A stretch of 64,000 bases of DNA from Marsupella aquatica (GCA_973895155.1 OZ316897.1:2232001-2296000); one strand, 5' to 3'; shown: positions 12,393-24,832, numbered from the stretch's first letter. A program made the numbers and translations. The notes: generated by a model not told the origin, from the letters alone.

Positions 12393-14364
12393 CCTTAGCA
12401 GCACACAGTCCCATTGGGCGGATTGTGTAGGGTTGTGCCAAAAGTTGGCTTTTAATAGAGAAAGCAGGAAACAAACTGTCATCATACTTTGGTCATGGAA
12501 ATTTCATAAGGTTTTCAAGTGTGGGCGATTATGATAGAGCAATTCTCATCCTCGAGAAACTTCATTAGTGGGGGCCCAGACTGAAATCTAGTCTTTAAGG
12601 GGAAGCTGGTTTGCTTGGTTGGCCGGCATGGCAAACCATCCCTGTTCGTATATGAACGACGACAGACAGGGTAGGTGTGAATAGTTAATCAGAAGTCGCA
12701 GTTTGGGTACTCGATTCACCCTACATGGAAGCAGTGAGTCCTTGGTTGAGGAGCTTAGCTTGAGGAGGGACCTGAGCACGCAAACCTCCTGAGCACGCAA
12801 ACCTCCTGAGCACGCAAACCTGATCGAGCTGCCATGAGTTTCAGGATTCTGGGAACGGAAGAGCAGAGCACGACTCGTTCACTCTAGGCCCCACTTTGCC
12901 ATGGCCCTAAACTTAAGGCCATCTTGCACGTCGTCATCTCTTACAAAATCGACCCTAAAATATTATCTTGCAGATTTTTCCAGCCATGGAAATTTTTCCA
13001 TAAAGTGCCTCTCTACATCATTCTTGCATGACATCAACAAGGGCCACGGCAATAGGTACACAATTCTCGGATAGGAAGAGGCAGGAAAAGAATGCAAAAA
13101 TCGAATGTAAATCTGAGATCCATTACCTAGCATGTCTAGCAAGTGTCATCCTACAGATTCCGGGCCTACAGTCCCCCACAATAGCCAGTGCCAAAGGTTC
13201 CTGATAAACCAGGTTCCAGGTTCGTCCTTCGTCTACAAGAACATTCCTCTACCAAAACAGGCAGCGGAAAGGGATTGCAGTGACATACTCTCGAATCCCA
13301 ACACAGCGCTTTATGGATTATGAATTTGTCTGGCAGTGCAGCGGATCTTCGCTGCGACACCGTGAAGTACTTTAATACCAGTGCATGGTTTAAGACTAAT
13401 CTTGCTCGTACGACAAACTGTATAACAATGTGGATCTCTCAACTCAGATGTCAAATACACCTGTCCATCTCAAATGCGCGACTGACTCTTCCTCTGTTAA
13501 AATCCGCAGATAATTCTCACAGGATGACAGTCAGTTGAAAAGGTGAACTGAGGATACAATTCAACAGCGACCCAGTCAATTCCTTCAAGGCAGCGGAGCA
13601 CCAACTTCGTCAAAATCCCCGGATCAGACCATCCCACCTCTGCAATTTCAACTGTACACAGTAACGCCAAACCAAGGGACTACAGAGAGGGGGCATCATT
13701 GGACCAACGCAATCCCCTTGAATTTCCAACAGGACTAACTAAAGTTTCTATCATCAAAATCAAACGCGCTGACTCGTAGCATGAATAATTCCCATTCCAC
13801 ACCTACAGGCACCAAGATGGCAAACTGCAATCAATTGACAGCCTGCCAGACTTTGCCAGACAGTTTCGTCGCTATGAGGTTTCAACCCAATACAAATACT
13901 CTGATATATATATTGGGCTACTGGCCAGCCCTAACTAAAATTTACTACATTAAAGGACAGCATCTGACTTGGAACCATGAGATCACTCACGAGGCGCTGC
14001 ACAGCAACCAGTCACCAAAAGGTTTCCAACCTTTCCCAGCTAGACCTTCTATCTATGGACCCAGAGATTGCGAGTTGTCATGTGCACCCCTCATTTCGAC
14101 AAAATTGCGTGAACCGGTGTTCTTGAGGTAAATCCTCCCGTGTAATTTTCAACTCTTCTCTGCACAGCGTCATGTCTTAGAAGTTGATCTGGAGTAACAA
14201 CACAGGGATTAATGTCAATTGTCTTTCAACGAGATGCTCCAATAGAGCCAGAGAATGCCCTAAAGGCACTTTCTATAGACTAATTATGGCATTCTAAGGA
14301 ACTCCACCAAGCAAAATCTATTACAGCATACAAATGCAAGAATGAAAGTCATCAAATGGGGATA

Positions 14365-17300
14365 TCATAATCTTTGAAAGAAAGTGGAGAACATGTACCT
14401 GGGAATAAAAGCAAGTGCACTTGTGGTAAGAGCTCTTTGCAGATTGGGGCTACTATTGTTGGATGTAACGTCAATAGGACTTTGACCAGATCCCATCAAC
14501 AGTTTCTCAGAAATACTCTGCAACTCCTGCAGCAGAATTTCAATTCATAGAAAATCAGAAGCCTTACAACTTGTACGTTTTTGTCCTCAACCTCACAAAC
14601 AAATAAAAATGGGTCAAGAAAAATAATAATTTGATAAACAGATGCTTTCGTGTGAGAACTTTCAAAGTACTTATTACATAGTCATCATTATAACCCAAAC
14701 TTGACATTAACACTGACCTTCAATCCGGATGAAGCCAAAAAAGGTGTGGATGATGTACGCTCCAACCTTGTCCTCGAGTAGGCATGGAAACCCTGCATGC
14801 CAAACCATCCACCGGCCATTCATAAATCAATCCTTGATGTACTGTTTGTCCGTTCACAAGCAATAGCCCACCAATAACTCATGCTTAAGGATCACAGACA
14901 AGATCATTTGTAACACGCAGAGCACTAGAAACTAAATAGAGCATAATAGAATCTGAATCTCAAAACAATTACCAACAAAGTCATAAAATAGAAGCAAAGG
15001 AAGCTCAAACAATCACAAACCTGCAAGAGTTCTGGTTTTTGGCCACCTTCCAATCCTTGCAACACAAATCGGCACAACAGGACAATTCCCTGGTTGGCAA
15101 AGTCCTGGACAGAATTTCAATGTCAACAGCTTGTACACAAAACCTAACTAACTTAAATAAACCTGCACAGAGGTGGAGAGCGACAAGGCACGAGTACAGG
15201 CTAGGACCCTTGCCGACTTGCATTATCCTTACAATCATCATATCAAATCACACTGGTCCCAACAAGCACAATACTGTTGGACTCCCGCTAGTGTTCAAAA
15301 TTATAGTGTTGTTAAGAAGTGCGTGGAGCTAAGTAGAGAGGAATCTACACGAACAAAGCCAAAAGTACCTGTTTCTCAGCCACCTCATCAATCTTTCCCT
15401 CCTATTCACTCATCACCACATAAAAACAATCCTTCAAACATCAGATCCACATCCTCACAATGCAATTCACAACATGAAAATCGTTGAGGTGAAAGCTAAC
15501 AAAACACTTTTCAGCCGTCAACTTTCAATCAGCAAGATTTAAGCAACCTTGAAAGGCAGCACATCTATTAACATCGTCCCATTCGTTTCAAAATACTCAC
15601 CAAACCCTCAATATGCTTGTTTACGTCCCTCATTTCCAAACCAACCTGTGCAACCTCTCCATGGACGACACTAACCTGGCGGACACTGGGAAGAGGATCA
15701 GTATAATCATATAAAAACGATTGAACACCATAAAAAGAAGTCACTATACTGTATCATACTGACAATCATTGTCGTAAGGTTCAATATAAAACATTGACTT
15801 CAAGATGGCCCCAAATCGACAAAAAGAAGACTAGAATATTCCCAACTAATCAAGTAACACACCTGATATCCAGATATGATGTACAATGCTAGGAATTAAC
15901 GAAGTTTTTTCCTATGCCTACTACTAATTCCCTAATTACATTTTCTTCCTTCGCAGAATTTCTGAATCAGTGAATCATAATATTGTGAAGTAAAGGCAAG
16001 TGTCCTGCAGTAGCTTCATTGGCACAAAAGCTGCCGACTGAATGTGACATGATGCATGTTGACACATAAACTGCAGACTCCAAATGGTTCCAAACAATTC
16101 AAGTAGACGACTTGAAGCAGAACTATAACGCACAACTCATTCCAGTGATACAAAGACGGGAACTCAAGGAGAGTCTATCTGCGACTTTCGAACGAACAAT
16201 TCAGCACAAACCAACCTGTGTCTGGATGGCGTTTGTGACTGCTGTATTATCTTCCAGACTTCGTGACATGAAGTCCAGTCGTGATGTCAGCTGTCGCTTG
16301 GTAGTCTGCGTAGAGAAACAATGTTATCAAGCTGGCTATGGTAGTTTGACATCCACGAAGAAAACAAAAGTCTCATAGGTCAATCAGACATCTTGCTGGG
16401 TCCAAGCTGACATTGCTTACGGGAAACAAAAGACAGACTAGCGTCTGTCAAATGAATCTCCAGGTGCTCTGAAGCTCTCAAGGTAGCCAGCGAGGATAGC
16501 AATAAAACTTACAACAAGAGCTGATGAGACTGAATCCAACTGCTTTCCCATGCTGGCAACAGCATTATTCATGTTTCGCTTAGTCACATACATGACATCC
16601 GAGAGAGACCACCCCTGCAAAGAAGAAACGTATTTCATTGCGAGGTCAGAGAGTTCGGTGATGTGCAACTCGTTAAAACATGTCCCATGATGGCAGTAAT
16701 TTTCTCGCCTGTCAAACTTTAATGGGGAAAAAGTTGGTGAAAAGCAAATCACCCTGTGCCTTTCAAATATTTTCATGACCAACATCTCAAAGCATTCAGA
16801 TGGGCCGTACCCTTAACCACATGTATCCATAACCGGCCACTCCAATCACAGCAGCTGGTAAAAAGAGAGACCCAAAGTTGGCTGCACCAAATGCAAATGA
16901 CCTTTCAATCAGTACCGTCAGATACTAAATCACTTGAAAGTTTCAAGCATAGTAATTATCATATGAGAACAATTCCATACGGCCATTTTCTCGTTTTGCG
17001 TTGCAAAGCATCAGTCTTGGCCACACGATGATAGTATGTCAGATTCATATAATTGCTTGGAAAATCGCTCTACGTAGATGGCAATCAATGTCATGCATGA
17101 TAGGAAACCAGTTGGCAATGTGCTGGAGCCCTGCTAACCTCCTGAGCCCGAACTTCCATTGACGACTGTGATTGGTCTGTTTGAAGCTGCCAGCTGCCTT
17201 AATTCCATAGTAAGACGGCGGACCTGCGTCAACCAATTCGTGAGAAGAACTTGTGATTGGTAGTTCTCTTAAGAAACACTCGCGTCTTCCCATTCCGACA

Positions 17301-18062
17301 ATACTTAGAGCTTACAAACACATCCTCCAAATTAGCTTCATATCTCCAAACTCAGAAACTCAAACTCACTTGTGCTGCAATAGCTGCCGTGGCATCTCCA
17401 TCGCCTCCCGAAGTCCCTTCCCCGTCATCTTTCAAGTGCTTTGATAAGACCTGGTTATCCAAAGTCAACAGGTGAATTCTAGAACCCACACAGTAAAGCG
17501 AGTACTGCATCTAGCTATCAAACACCCGATCAAAACCAGCGAGGAAACCCTGCAAAGAATTCGAATGGCAAGAACTTCACGTCACTGGTCAATAACTTTC
17601 TCACTACATGTCGGAGGCAAACGAAGCTCGACTTGCACAAAATCCAATGCCAGAGCAAACGTACCGTAGAGAGATCTGACAAAAGATCCGAAATCTTGCT
17701 GTTCCTAAACACAATTGAACCTCCCACACCTGAATGCGATAGACAATAAAACCGCTTTAGAAATTAAGACGCCCACGGCCAAAGGTAGGGCACCCACAGG
17801 AATTCACACCCAACCGATTCTGCGAGCAAAACTCGAAGCCACAGGGAACCCCACCAAACACCTTGGCGCAGACAAACTCAAGTGTGCAGTTTGTGTTAGT
17901 AGCTGCCACGACCTAATCCCCAAACTCGGTCTCTCGTGCACTTAACTATCAACGCGCTGAATGATGGACGTGCAGTTCTTGCGAATCTTAAGGAGAATTG
18001 GACTCACCTGCACCAACTAGGATTAACAACTTGGACGCCCCCAGTCCCGCCTGCATAGTCAT
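14365..18062 (-). CDS. DUF1664 family protein
   Basis: Plant-type DUF1664 protein of unknown molecular function. Exons on the minus strand: 18062-18008, 17729-17665, 17450-17370, 17223-17139, 16854-16811, 16614-16513, 16305-16216, 15675-15601, 15104-15021, 14526-14399 or onward. Recognisable blocks: N-terminal GLGASKLLILVGAG with GSIVFRNSKISDLLSDL, then VRRLTMELRQLA, a hydrophobic VIGVAGYGYMWLR segment, then the family signature GWSLSDVMYVTKRNM, followed by a helical region ending LLCRFVLQGLEG. Phase is consistent through exon 10. Two ends are possible: read-through to a stop at 14365 (about 281 residues), or a splice at 14399 to 13639 with a stop at 13624 (274 residues). The start of exon 5 (16854) is the only in-phase acceptor I found, and a missed small exon before it is possible. 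The family is sure, the termini less so. Confidence 0.85.
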
Positions 18063-18449
18063 CTTCACGGCGGCACCCTCCCCGGATTCAATTTCCAGTT
18101 ATTTCATTACACCATCGGGCGCCTAGATGTTCACGGGACACAATTTTCGCCGAAATCACCTATTCCCCACTACAGATCGTCACAAACCGTGTTCAGCCCA
18201 GTAACATTGCGAAGGCCAGTCCTTATCCTGTCGATGTTACCTTCAGCCCAGACCGAGTGTGCAGGAGCAGGTGCCCGGCAAATTGGAGACAAAGATGTCG
18301 AACACCTGCTGCTGGCCACGCACGTTGGCATTATAATTTACTATTAAAGACTGCTACTTGTGAACCTCGCTAAAGTGCCTATCGTTGACCGTGTACAAAA
18401 ATCAAAAGATACGAAATGGATGGTCTGGGGCCTACAACCTCTTCGTCCC

Positions 18450-18733
18450 TTAACAACTTTCGCTATAATCTACCGGAGCAACAACCTGTTGCGATATATA
18501 TCGTCAAACACTAGTAATTCCCGAGTGAAGTGAGGGCTCTCCCTAGCAGAACTGGTGTCCTTCCATCTATAGGGCCCTTGTCCGGGAGCAATCAACTTTC
18601 GCTGTAAAGGACCAGGGCAACAACCTGTTGCAATATAAATCCTCAAAAACTATTACTTCTCCAGTGAAGTGACGCCTCTCCCTAACATAACAGTTGTCCT
18701 TGCATCCTCAGAGCTCTTGTCCCCAGAGGAAAT
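18450..18733. repeat. ~140-bp imperfect tandem duplication upstream of the DUF1664 gene
   Basis: 'caactttcgctataatc...gcaacaacctgttgcgatatata...agtgaagtg' (from about 18450) recurs from about 18590 as 'caactttcgctgtaaag...gcaacaacctgttgcaatataaa...agtgaagtg'. It lies 0.4-0.7 kb upstream of the minus-strand start, in likely promoter or 5' leader DNA. Confidence 0.75.
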
Positions 18734-18944
18734 CGTGCGGAATACGGGAAGAAACCGGGCGAGATTCTTAGTTTTTTCCAGTTGCTTCGGTAGACCATGA
18801 TAACCGGTAGTCCCGATCGCAGAGACGTTCAAGTGAACTGCAGGAGCCATCAGTGCAGAAATTTTAGTACGTAGAATTCACAGATCACGGAATGCTCGAA
18901 GAGCCCGTGCGCAGACAGAGTGTATGTACAGGTAAGATTTCTGT

Positions 18945-19150
18945 GCAGAGCTTCGACAAAATGCTTGAACCGAACGTAGTAGCGAACGAAAACGAGACAG
19001 GCTGAGTAGAGCTTTGAGAGAATGCTTCGACCTTGGTTGCGAACAACTTGAACAAGACAGAGAGTTAATTCACAGAGCTAAGAAGATTGGTGAGCGGAGC
19101 TTTACCGAAGTGCTTGAACCTACAATTGTCGGTGCGAACGAGTTGACAAA
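18945..19150. repeat. Three imperfect ~65-75 bp repeats
   Basis: 'agagcttcgacaaaatgcttgaacc', 'agagctttgagagaatgcttcgacc' and 'ggagctttaccgaagtgcttgaacc' each precede a 'gcgaac...gacag/gac' segment, giving three diverged tandem units upstream of the DUF1664 gene. Confidence 0.6.
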
Positions 19151-19421
19151 TCCAACGAGAGCTCCCATAGACTGAGGGAGTGAAGGAGAGAGGGCATAAC
19201 GAGAGACCTCAGAATGCTGTAGGGTTTCTTGAGGTCCCTCGACGCCCAGCCATGTTTTCACTAGGCGTAAATCTGACTACTAATTGGCCTACAAAACCTA
19301 CAATTGGGGTCTATGCAAACAAGACCTACAATTGGGTCTAGAAGGGCTTCTAGAGTAAAGCATTTGGATGAGATGTATTATTATATTTAGAGCCCTATGC
19401 CCTTGCGGTCCACTGCGCAAG

Positions 19422-19485
19422 GAAAGCCAACCCAGAGAGAGTCGGGTTGGGGCATGCCAACCCAGAGAGAGTCGGGTTGGGGCAT
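19422..19485. repeat. Tandem pair of short palindromic units
   Basis: 'ccaacccagagagagtcggg' followed by 'ttggggcat' occurs twice in tandem. Each copy has ccaaccc/gggttgg arms that could form a hairpin. Confidence 0.75.
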
Positions 19486-20079
19486 TTATGGGGCAGCAGG
19501 AAACACATATGTGCTAGAGGTGCACATTTCTTCCATCAATGGTTAGAAAAAACACTCAATCCAATCCAACAAACAACTGTGGATCTTTCTAGTGTAGGAG
19601 CTTTTATGTATTGGGATGAAGGGAAAAAAAAAACAGGATCCCTTATTATAGTTGTAGATGACAAGATGATTATTTTGTTTTTCTCATTCAAACAATGGAT
19701 ATTCATGCTAGTTTGCTTTGCCAATAGCTTATTTGAAATCTAGATTGATGAATGATACAAAGGTGGAGAATGGGAAGATTTTGACATATCTTACTACTAA
19801 TTTGTGAACAAAGGTCTAGGTTTCTAGAGTGAAGGGTTTGGATGGATGGGAGTATTATTGTATGTCAAGATGATGATGTTATTTTTGTCATATCTCTATT
19901 GTTCTTATTGTAAAAGCGCAAACTAAGTCTACTCTTAAACCACAACTCGGGGTACATAAGGACCCCGAGTCCTGCCCGAGCCATACTGAACCTGCCCGGA
20001 CCAGGCTGAGCCCCCCTGCCACCCAAAGTTTGCAGGGCCTGCCCTATCGGGTCCTTGGAGGGCCTCTAACGGTTGCCCT

Positions 20080-20800
20080 AGTTTTGCTGCCTCTCCTCCT
20101 AGGCTCGCGAGTGCGCCTCCCCTCCTGGGCTCCTGAGTGCTCTATAGCTCGCAGCTACCATAGTGTTAGATATTGCTCTAGTCTTGTGACTCATGAGCTA
20201 ACCACAGTTAGTCTAGCTCTGGTTAGGACTTAGCTAATGTTAGCGGTAGTGCTGGTGTGCATATAGCCAGGGCTGATGCTAGACCATGGTGGAACTTAGG
20301 CTCATTGTTACGGAGCTAGTTGAGAGATAGGGAGAGCTTGTGTTGTGGATGCTTGGTATGGCCGGTCGACCTAGAGTGCAGTAAAGCTCTTGTGTGTTCC
20401 CGTGGACGTAGCCTCACGTGGAGGTGAACCACGTATCTCTCTGTGTCGACTCTTGTGCGTTGGATAGTTCATGGGCTTGCCGTTGTGAATGTTGTCTATG
20501 CTCAACACATAGCTGGAGCTTGAAGCTTTTCATTGCCTCCCGATCGCAAGTGCGCCTCCCCTCCTGGGGTTGTGAGTGCTCTGTAGCTGGAAGATGCCAT
20601 AGCTGGAGCTCGAAGCTCCTCGTTGCCTCCCGATTGTGAATGCGCCTCCCCTCCTGGGCTCGTTAGTGCTTTGTAGCTCGCAGCTACCATAGCTGGAGCT
20701 CGAAGCTCCTCGTTGCCTCCCAATTGCAAATGCGCCTCCCCTCCTGGGCTCGTGAGTGCTTTGTAGCTCGCAGCTGCCATAGTTGGAGCTCGGATCAATG
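20080..20800. repeat. 90-bp minisatellite interrupted by a solo LTR
   Basis: About four copies of a 90-bp unit ('gcgcctcccctcctgggctc' ... 'tagctcgcagctaccatag') are present; one copy is split by the LTR at 20164-20507. The unit is a multiple of three and its minus strand is open across three units (20502-20798), giving a 30-residue repeat with the core SYKALTSPGGEAH. Whether this is ever translated is unknown. Confidence 0.8.
20164..20507 (+). mobile_element. Solo LTR (344 bp), family A
   Basis: TGTTAGATATTGC...CTATGCTCAACA, nearly identical to 8917-9259, flanked by the perfect 5-bp duplication catag (20159-20163 and 20508-20512). Removing it restores the 90-bp minisatellite register, which confirms the boundaries. 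Confidence 0.94.
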
Positions 20801-21014
20801 CTAGAGTTCGGAGGAGAGAGGTGGTACCATGATAACCGCTCCTTGAAGAATCCTATCGAGTATCCAAGTACACCACTAATCCAGGATCTGTCATTTCAAA
20901 GCATATATACAAACTATGAGAACCAGATCAAACCAAAAAATTGGTAAGAAGAGCACAACCCTTGAGTACCCAAAAAAATCAAGTAGGATCTATAACAGTC
21001 AATTATTTATCAGT

Positions 21015-22947
21015 GTTAGTTGCTCGGCTCTGCTCAATGTCATCCTTTAGCAGTTGCCACATATGACTTTTGTTTCCATTCCATTGTTGTTTTACAGCTG
21101 CTATCCATCCACCCCGAGGACGTCCACGATCACTTTGAAAGTCGTGCCAATGAGCTGGAGTAGGAACATGTAAGCCAATGTGTGCTACAACAGCAGCCAA
21201 AGAGGTATAGGTGAGGCCTGCACAAAGGGTGGAATGATACAACTGGGAGTAATCATAGGAGAAGACCTCCTAGGCTCATTCTCGCCTGTAATATAAGTCC
21301 AACCATGACCAACCTCCCCACATCCAATGTGAATTGACCAAAGTTGATGCAACTCGGTCACTCGCTCAACTCTCGGAGTCCTCAAACATCCATGTATATG
21401 ACATTGAGGTAGTAACCTGTCCACAAAAGTAGCCACCAGGTTGCGATCAAAAAATGCAACTGTAGCTGGGAGACGAGGTGCTGCTCTACGAGTCGGTTGT
21501 GTGTCCGGAGGTCCTGTAGGCTAAGAACTAGAGAAGGCAAAGGGTCAACAATTGGAGCCGCTCCTGTAGGTTGAGAGTCAGGGACAATGAATGGCTCCTG
21601 GTACAAGAAACCCACACTCTTGGTGGTCAAACATTTTCTCTTTTGTTTATAATTATAAAAAATGAACTTTGCATACTAGAGTGGTGGAAGGAGAGGATTC
21701 ATACTTGGAAGTCTCCCTCATCCACATTGATGTTTGCTCCTAAAGTCACAAGAGTATCTGGATCATCCTCGCGATATAATTCTTCATCTTCCGCATCCGA
21801 AGCATATTGCTCAGCAATGTCCTCCTCCAAGAGAATATCATCCAACACATGTGACTCCATAGCATCCTGAACAATGTTATTGGAATCACAGATGATACAA
21901 GAACTTTTGAAAATAATACATTTTTATTCTGGGAAGTGTCATGACACAGTTCTATGGTAATCCAAACCCTAAACATGACCCAATAAATAAAATCATAGTT
22001 TAGAATAGTGTTTGGCATTATGTATGATAATCTTATGGTTTATAATCTGTGTAACCTAATTGTAGTGACCCTGATTTTATGGTTTGGTTTAGGGTATTAT
22101 ATTAGATCAGTTATATATGTGTACCCTAAATATAGGTTATAAGGTGTACCCTAATTTCATGGTTTAGTTTAGGGTATTATATTAGATAAGTTATATATGT
22201 GTGCCATAAATATAGGTTATAAGGTGTACCCTAATTTCATGGTTTAGTTTAGGGTATTATATTAGATAAGTTATATATGTGTGCCCTAAATATAGGTTAC
22301 AAGGTGTACCCTAATTTCATGGTTTAGTTTAGGGTATTATATTAGATAAGTTATATATGTGTGCCCTAAATATAGGTTATAAGGTGTACCCTAATTTCAT
22401 GGTTTAGTTTAGGGTATTATATTAGATAAGTTATATATGTGTGCCCTAAATATAGGTTATAAGGTGTACCCTAATTTCATGGTTTCATTTAGGGTATTAT
22501 ATTAGATAAGTTATATATATGTCAAAATTATGAGTACATGGAACTAATAACTATAAATGAGTAATTGAGAGAGTGTCCACACCTGATATGGTCGTGAAGG
22601 TTGACCTAGATCCTGCTGGGCGGTGGGCGATGATACTGCCTCAGGCGGAATTTGAGCTGCCTTCGCTTCTCGCCATGCCTGAAGCTCTTGAACCGCAGGT
22701 CGCACTCAATCGAGCAGCCATGTCACAACGGTAGAGTGTGTTGTGTCTGGTCCAAGCAAGCCTCGAAGGTCCTCCCATTCATCCCACCATTCAAGTGGGA
22801 CCCGGATTTCTGGCTTGGCATCCGGTCTTCGTCTCTTCTTGTAATCTATATCATCACTCGGATAACGCTATCTAGGTGGACCCCCTCCCTTGGGCGATGT
22901 TTCCGCCTCCCATCTGGAAGATCCGGGGGCTGACCCCCGGTGCTCAT
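21015..22947 (-). pseudogene. Decayed gene of unknown family, probably mobile-element derived
   Basis: Minus-strand coding-like blocks occur in order. An ATG at 22947 opens MSTGGQPPDLPDGRRKHRP, then after a frame change and a TAG comes RRPDAKPEIRVPLEWWDEW and, past an in-frame TGA, a block ending QPSRPYQ at a GT donor near 22582. A second block near 21876-21700 (DAMESHVLDDILLEEDIAEQ) follows a good acceptor. A third region, 21620-21015, needs frame changes between LQDLRTH, FFDRNLVATFVDRLLPQC and WHDFQSDRGRPRGGW and ends NTDK-stop. Several stops fit C-to-T decay. I do not recognise the family; length and repeat-rich context suggest a mobile-element gene, but that is inference. Confidence 0.5.
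22065..22520. repeat. 80-bp AT-rich minisatellite, about 5.5 copies
   Basis: The unit 'gtgtgccctaaatataggtt' ... 'gttatatat' repeats every 80 bp with few differences, the central copies being almost identical. It lies in the apparent intron of the decayed gene at 21015-22947. Each unit carries 'ccctaaat' and 'tttaggg', telomere-like words in opposite orientation. Confidence 0.95.
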
Positions 22948-22950
22948 AGA

Positions 22951-22990
22951 ACCCTACCCTAAACCAAAACCCTAACCCTAACCCTGACCT
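22951..22990. repeat. Short interstitial telomere-like tract
   Basis: 'ccctaccctaaaccaaaacc' followed by 'ctaaccctaaccctgacc': several CCCTAA/CCCTAAA-type words in a row, just upstream of the minus-strand ATG at 22947. Too short for a telomere. Confidence 0.6.
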
Positions 22991-23317
22991 CTAAGAAAAT
23001 ACCCCTAACCTCTACAACAGAGACCGGATGCCAAGCCAAACCCGGTAAAACAAAAACTAAATTGACAAAAATAAATGAATGGGCAAATACAAAGGGAAAG
23101 AGAAGAGAAAAGAAAAAACACCTTGGGAAGTCAATTTGCAAATGAGGCATTGTGTATCCACATTGCCCCTTTTGCCCTCATGCCCCTCCTCCCCACTGCC
23201 TGGTACGTACACCTACCTGAAACCCTAGGAAGACATTGAGGTGGCCGCTGTTTTATCTGTTTTGGCACCCCCAATAGGGAGAGCAATCACAGATGCAAAA
23301 CATGCGCGTTTTCCACA

Positions 23318-23392
23318 GTGCACAACAGGATTTGAACCTCTAACCTGCTGCTTGTGAGGCAAAAGCACTAACCAGTGAACCAAGAGGACTCA
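23318..23392 (-). mobile_element. tRNA-derived SINE-like head
   Basis: On the minus strand a tRNA-like order is seen: A-box-like TGGTTCACTGG (23382-23372) and a perfect B box GGTTCAAATCC (23339-23329), with a CTCACAA anticodon-like loop between. The acceptor arms do not pair, so it is not an intact tRNA gene. The 3' extent is not defined. Confidence 0.5.
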
Positions 23393-24121
23393 TCGAAGGA
23401 TAGTTACTATCAACTATAGATAAAGTCATCTGAAAGATAGCAATCCTACCGGGACCTGCTATGGGCGGATGCCCGCACAGGTTTCTTCACCCGGTCGCCC
23501 GATAGTACTCCGGCCCACATGTCCCTGCCCGACCTGCCTGAAAATCTCGGGGGGTTAACTAAGTCTATATTTTGGGGTACCACGTGCGATCCTAGCCTAA
23601 TATAAATAGGCCTATTTTATAAAGAAAATATTCCAAGAATATTCTTTATTTTCAATATTAATAACCTATTTTACTTTATAAAAGGTATACATCGAAGAAT
23701 ATTCCATAAACATGAGTTTATAATACCTTCTTTTGCCTCATACACTTTTAAAAAATTTAGTTAATTTCTATCAAAAATACCTATTTTGGATCACACGTGG
23801 TTCCTAAGATTTTTGATAGTCAACCCCCCGAGCCAAAAATTCAAAATTCAAATTTTTGGGCCTCCACCAATCACATTGCTTGGATAGTTTTTTTCATTTT
23901 TCTCACTCATTTTTCACTCTTTCAAGATCTGGTTTTTCCTGAGACGTAGATCTCGGAGAGACCTGCATTTTGAGCCATAGATTGGCTCATTTGACAAACA
24001 AACGAAAATGATCGGGCTCCCAATCGGAGGGCTGCGGAAGGGCGCTTGTCCGGGGACACCACAATCGCGTTTTGGGAGTGACTACTCTGGGTCACTCGAC
24101 ATATTTTATACAGTGATTAGT

Positions 24122-24290
24122 GGTTTAAGGGCCTAGGGTCTAGAGTGAAACCTCTGGACCATAACCCTCAATAGAGACAAAAGTGATCATGAGTCTCAAT
24201 AAATAAAACTTTAAATGAGGATGGACAAAAATGATATTGATTCCAAATAAAGACAAAACTGAAATGAGGGTGGACAAAAACAAGGATGAG
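24122..24290. repeat. Dispersed repeat, partner of 11205-11360
   Basis: Shares 'tagagtgaaacctctggacc', 'atgaggatggacaaaaatga' and 'aataaagacaaaact' in the same order as the copy at 11205-11360. Class unknown. Confidence 0.55.
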
Positions 24291-24336
24291 GCAAAGATTA
24301 ACTGAAATAGGAGATAAATTTTATTATCGATCAATG

Positions 24337-24832
24337 TGTTTGGGATAATCCTTATCTCGAGACACCATGCACATGTGAACACCATACAAAGTAGTCGACA
24401 CAGCAAGTATGTGGTTCACCTCATGACTGAGGCTACATCCACGGGAAAGCAAGAGACCTTTACTTCTCTCTTGTCCAACTCCAACAATGAACTGAAGATC
24501 CACCAGGGGCGCATCAGCCCTCGTTATATACAGCATGCATCATTGTTAACCTAAGTTAAGTCCTAACCTAAGTTAGCCGTGAACACCATACAAAGTAGTT
24601 GACACAACTAGTACGTGGTTCACCTCACAACTAAGGCTACATCCATGGGAAAGCAAGAGACCTTTACTTCTTTCTTGCCCAACTCCAACAATGAACTAAA
24701 GATCCACCAAGGGCTGGCATCAGCCCTAGTTATATACAACATGCATCACTGCTAACCTAAGCTAAGCCCTAACCTGAGTTAGCCTAACTATGGTTAGCTC
24801 TAGAGTCACAAGACTAAGAACAATACTCAACA
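24337..24832 (-). mobile_element. Solo LTR (496 bp), inverted, with internal duplication
   Basis: On the minus strand it starts TGTTGAGTATTG at 24832 and ends near 24337; both sides carry the 5-bp sequence caatg (24332-24336 and 24833-24837). It is a diverged relative of the family A LTRs. It is about 150 bp longer because a segment of about 210 bp ('gtgaacaccatacaaagtag' to 'cctaacctaagttagc') is tandemly duplicated inside it. Confidence 0.82.

Noticed and set aside
23318-23392. Intact tRNA-Val(CAC) gene on the minus strand
   Set aside because: B box and anticodon-like loop are good, but the acceptor arms do not pair; better seen as a tRNA-derived element.
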